The translations under genes were made by a program, and so were the position numbers. Source: Loxodes magnus (Eukaryota > Ciliophora > Karyorelictea > Loxodida > Loxodidae). Taken from it: a DNA stretch of 64,000 nt. The DNA lies in contig CAMPDV010000018.1 of assembly GCA_946699065.1 (NCBI GenBank), positions 1,546,825-1,610,824 of the forward strand, written 5' to 3'. Every line of letters starts with the position of its first letter. Within the stretch, counting starts at the first letter, position 1. Shown here piece after piece: positions 63,201-64,000 of this stretch. The notes under the pieces were generated by a model. That model was not told the DNA's origin. It saw only the letters and a list, made by a program, of their open reading frames with translations, and did not search any database.

Positions 63201-64000
63201 AGAAGAAAAGTAAGAAAAGAAGATAGTTTTCAGTTTTAAGGAGTATGCTTTGAGAAGTAATAAGTATTTAGGAAAGTGAAGAAGTAAAGTAAGAAAAGAA
63301 GATAGTTTTTTCAGTTTTAAGTTTTAAGGAGTATGCTTTGAGAAGTAAAGAAGTATTTAGAAAAGTGAAGAAGAAAAGTAAGAAAAGAAGATAGAGTTTC
63401 AGTTTTAAGGAGTATGCTTTGAGAAGTAATAAGTATTTAGAAAAGTGAAGAAGTAAAGTAAGAAAAGAAGATAGTTTTCAGTTTTAAGGAGTATGCTTTG
63501 AGAAGTAAAAAGTATTTAGAAAAGTGAAGAAGAAAAGTAAGAAAAGAAGATAGAGTTTCAGTTTTAAGGAGTATGCTTTGAGAAGTAAAAAGTATTTAGA
63601 AAAGTGAAGAAGAAAAGTAAGAAAAGAAGATAGAGTTTCAGTTTTAAGTAGTATGCTTTGAGAAGTAATAAGTATTTAGAAAAGTGAAGAAGTAAAGTAA
63701 GAAAAGAAGATAGTTTTCAGTTTTAAGGAGTATGCTTTGAGAAGTAAAAAGTATTTAGAAAAGTGAAGAAGTAAAGTAAGAAAAGAAGATAGTTTTCAGT
63801 TTTAAGGAGTATGCTTTGAGAAGTAATAAGTATTTAGAAAAGTGAAGAAGTAAAGTAAGAAAAGAAGATAGTTTTCAGTTTTAAGGAGTATGCTTAGAGA
63901 AGTAATAAGTATTTAGAAAAGTGAAGAAGTAAAGTAAGAAAAGAAGATAGAATTTCAGTTTTAAGGAGTATGCTTCGAGAAGTAATAAGTATTTAGGAAA
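60300..64000. repeat. 79/80-bp satellite array running off the window
   Basis: About 45 tandem copies of a purine-rich unit: CAGTTTTAAGGAGTATGCTT then TGAGAAGTAATAAGTATTTA, GAAAAGTGAAGAAGTAAAGT and AAGAAAAGAAGATAGTTTT. Units alternate between GATAGTTTTCAG (79 bp) and GATAGAGTTTCAG (80 bp) forms. Divergence is low inside the array and higher at its left edge (60300-60560). Variants such as AGTAATAAG/AGTAAAAAG recur in several non-adjacent units, pointing to higher-order duplication (for example the TTTTATTGAGTATTTTAGATAAAAG variant at 61162 and 61960). Because 79 is not a multiple of three, no repeat protein is encoded. The array continues past base 64000. Confidence 0.95.

Overview
This is nuclear DNA of a ciliate that has reassigned all of its stop codons. 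TAA and TAG read as glutamine: in the Rab6 gene the WDTAGQERF box spells Q with TAG, and GDQSVGKTS spells Q with TAA. TGA reads as tryptophan at family-invariant Trp positions in the MORN repeats, a protein kinase, WD40 repeats, IQ motifs, a C2 domain, a tubulin-ligase-like enzyme and a transposase. TGA must also terminate (Rab6 ends GGCCK-TGA), and several genes appear to end at TAA. This resembles the karyorelict code (NCBI table 27) or the Condylostoma code (table 28); I cannot name the species. The DNA is very AT-rich. Introns are tiny: 19 were placed, of 17-34 nt, with GT(A)...AG ends. A standard-code ORF search is therefore nearly useless here. Genes were found by reading with TAA/TAG=Q and TGA=W, then checking that start, introns and end agree arithmetically.

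Layout. 0.3-8.5 kb: an unrecognised basic protein, a small Fyv7-like rRNA-processing candidate, RAB6 (-) and ALG7/DPAGT1 (-). 10.4-13.4 kb: a tubulin-tyrosine-ligase-like protein (-) and a SHIPPO/CIMAP protein (-). 16.3-19.5 kb: a TLC-domain membrane protein (-) and a C2-domain protein (-). 20.3-22.2 kb: coding-like but unresolved sequence. 25.5-28.5 kb: a lipid-anchored MORN protein (-) and an intact IS1595/Merlin-type transposase (-). 29.3-34.7 kb: two paralogous multi-pass membrane proteins of the THH1/TOM1/TOM3 type (-) flanking an enkurin gene (+). 38.2-45.5 kb: a Q/N-rich protein (+), a single-pass membrane protein (+) and a coiled-coil protein (-). 46.6-52 kb: an Eps15-like EH-domain protein (-) and an IQ-motif protein (-). 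55.6-58.1 kb: a kinase/pentapeptide-repeat/WD40 fusion (+). 58.3-64 kb: no further protein gene, but degenerate repeats, a ~170-bp direct repeat pair, a GC-rich hairpin-forming island that may be a structured RNA, and a 79/80-bp satellite running off the window end.

Several genes belong to the ciliary and cortical apparatus expected of a ciliate (tubulin ligase-like, CIMAP, enkurin, MORN, IQ, coiled coil). Others are core secretory and endocytic functions (Rab6, ALG7, EH protein). Intergenic gaps are long and almost pure A/T. The main finds are the triple stop-codon reassignment with apparent context-dependent termination, the kinase-pentapeptide-WD40 fusion with an exact 123-nt internal period, the candidate structured RNA, and the satellite array.
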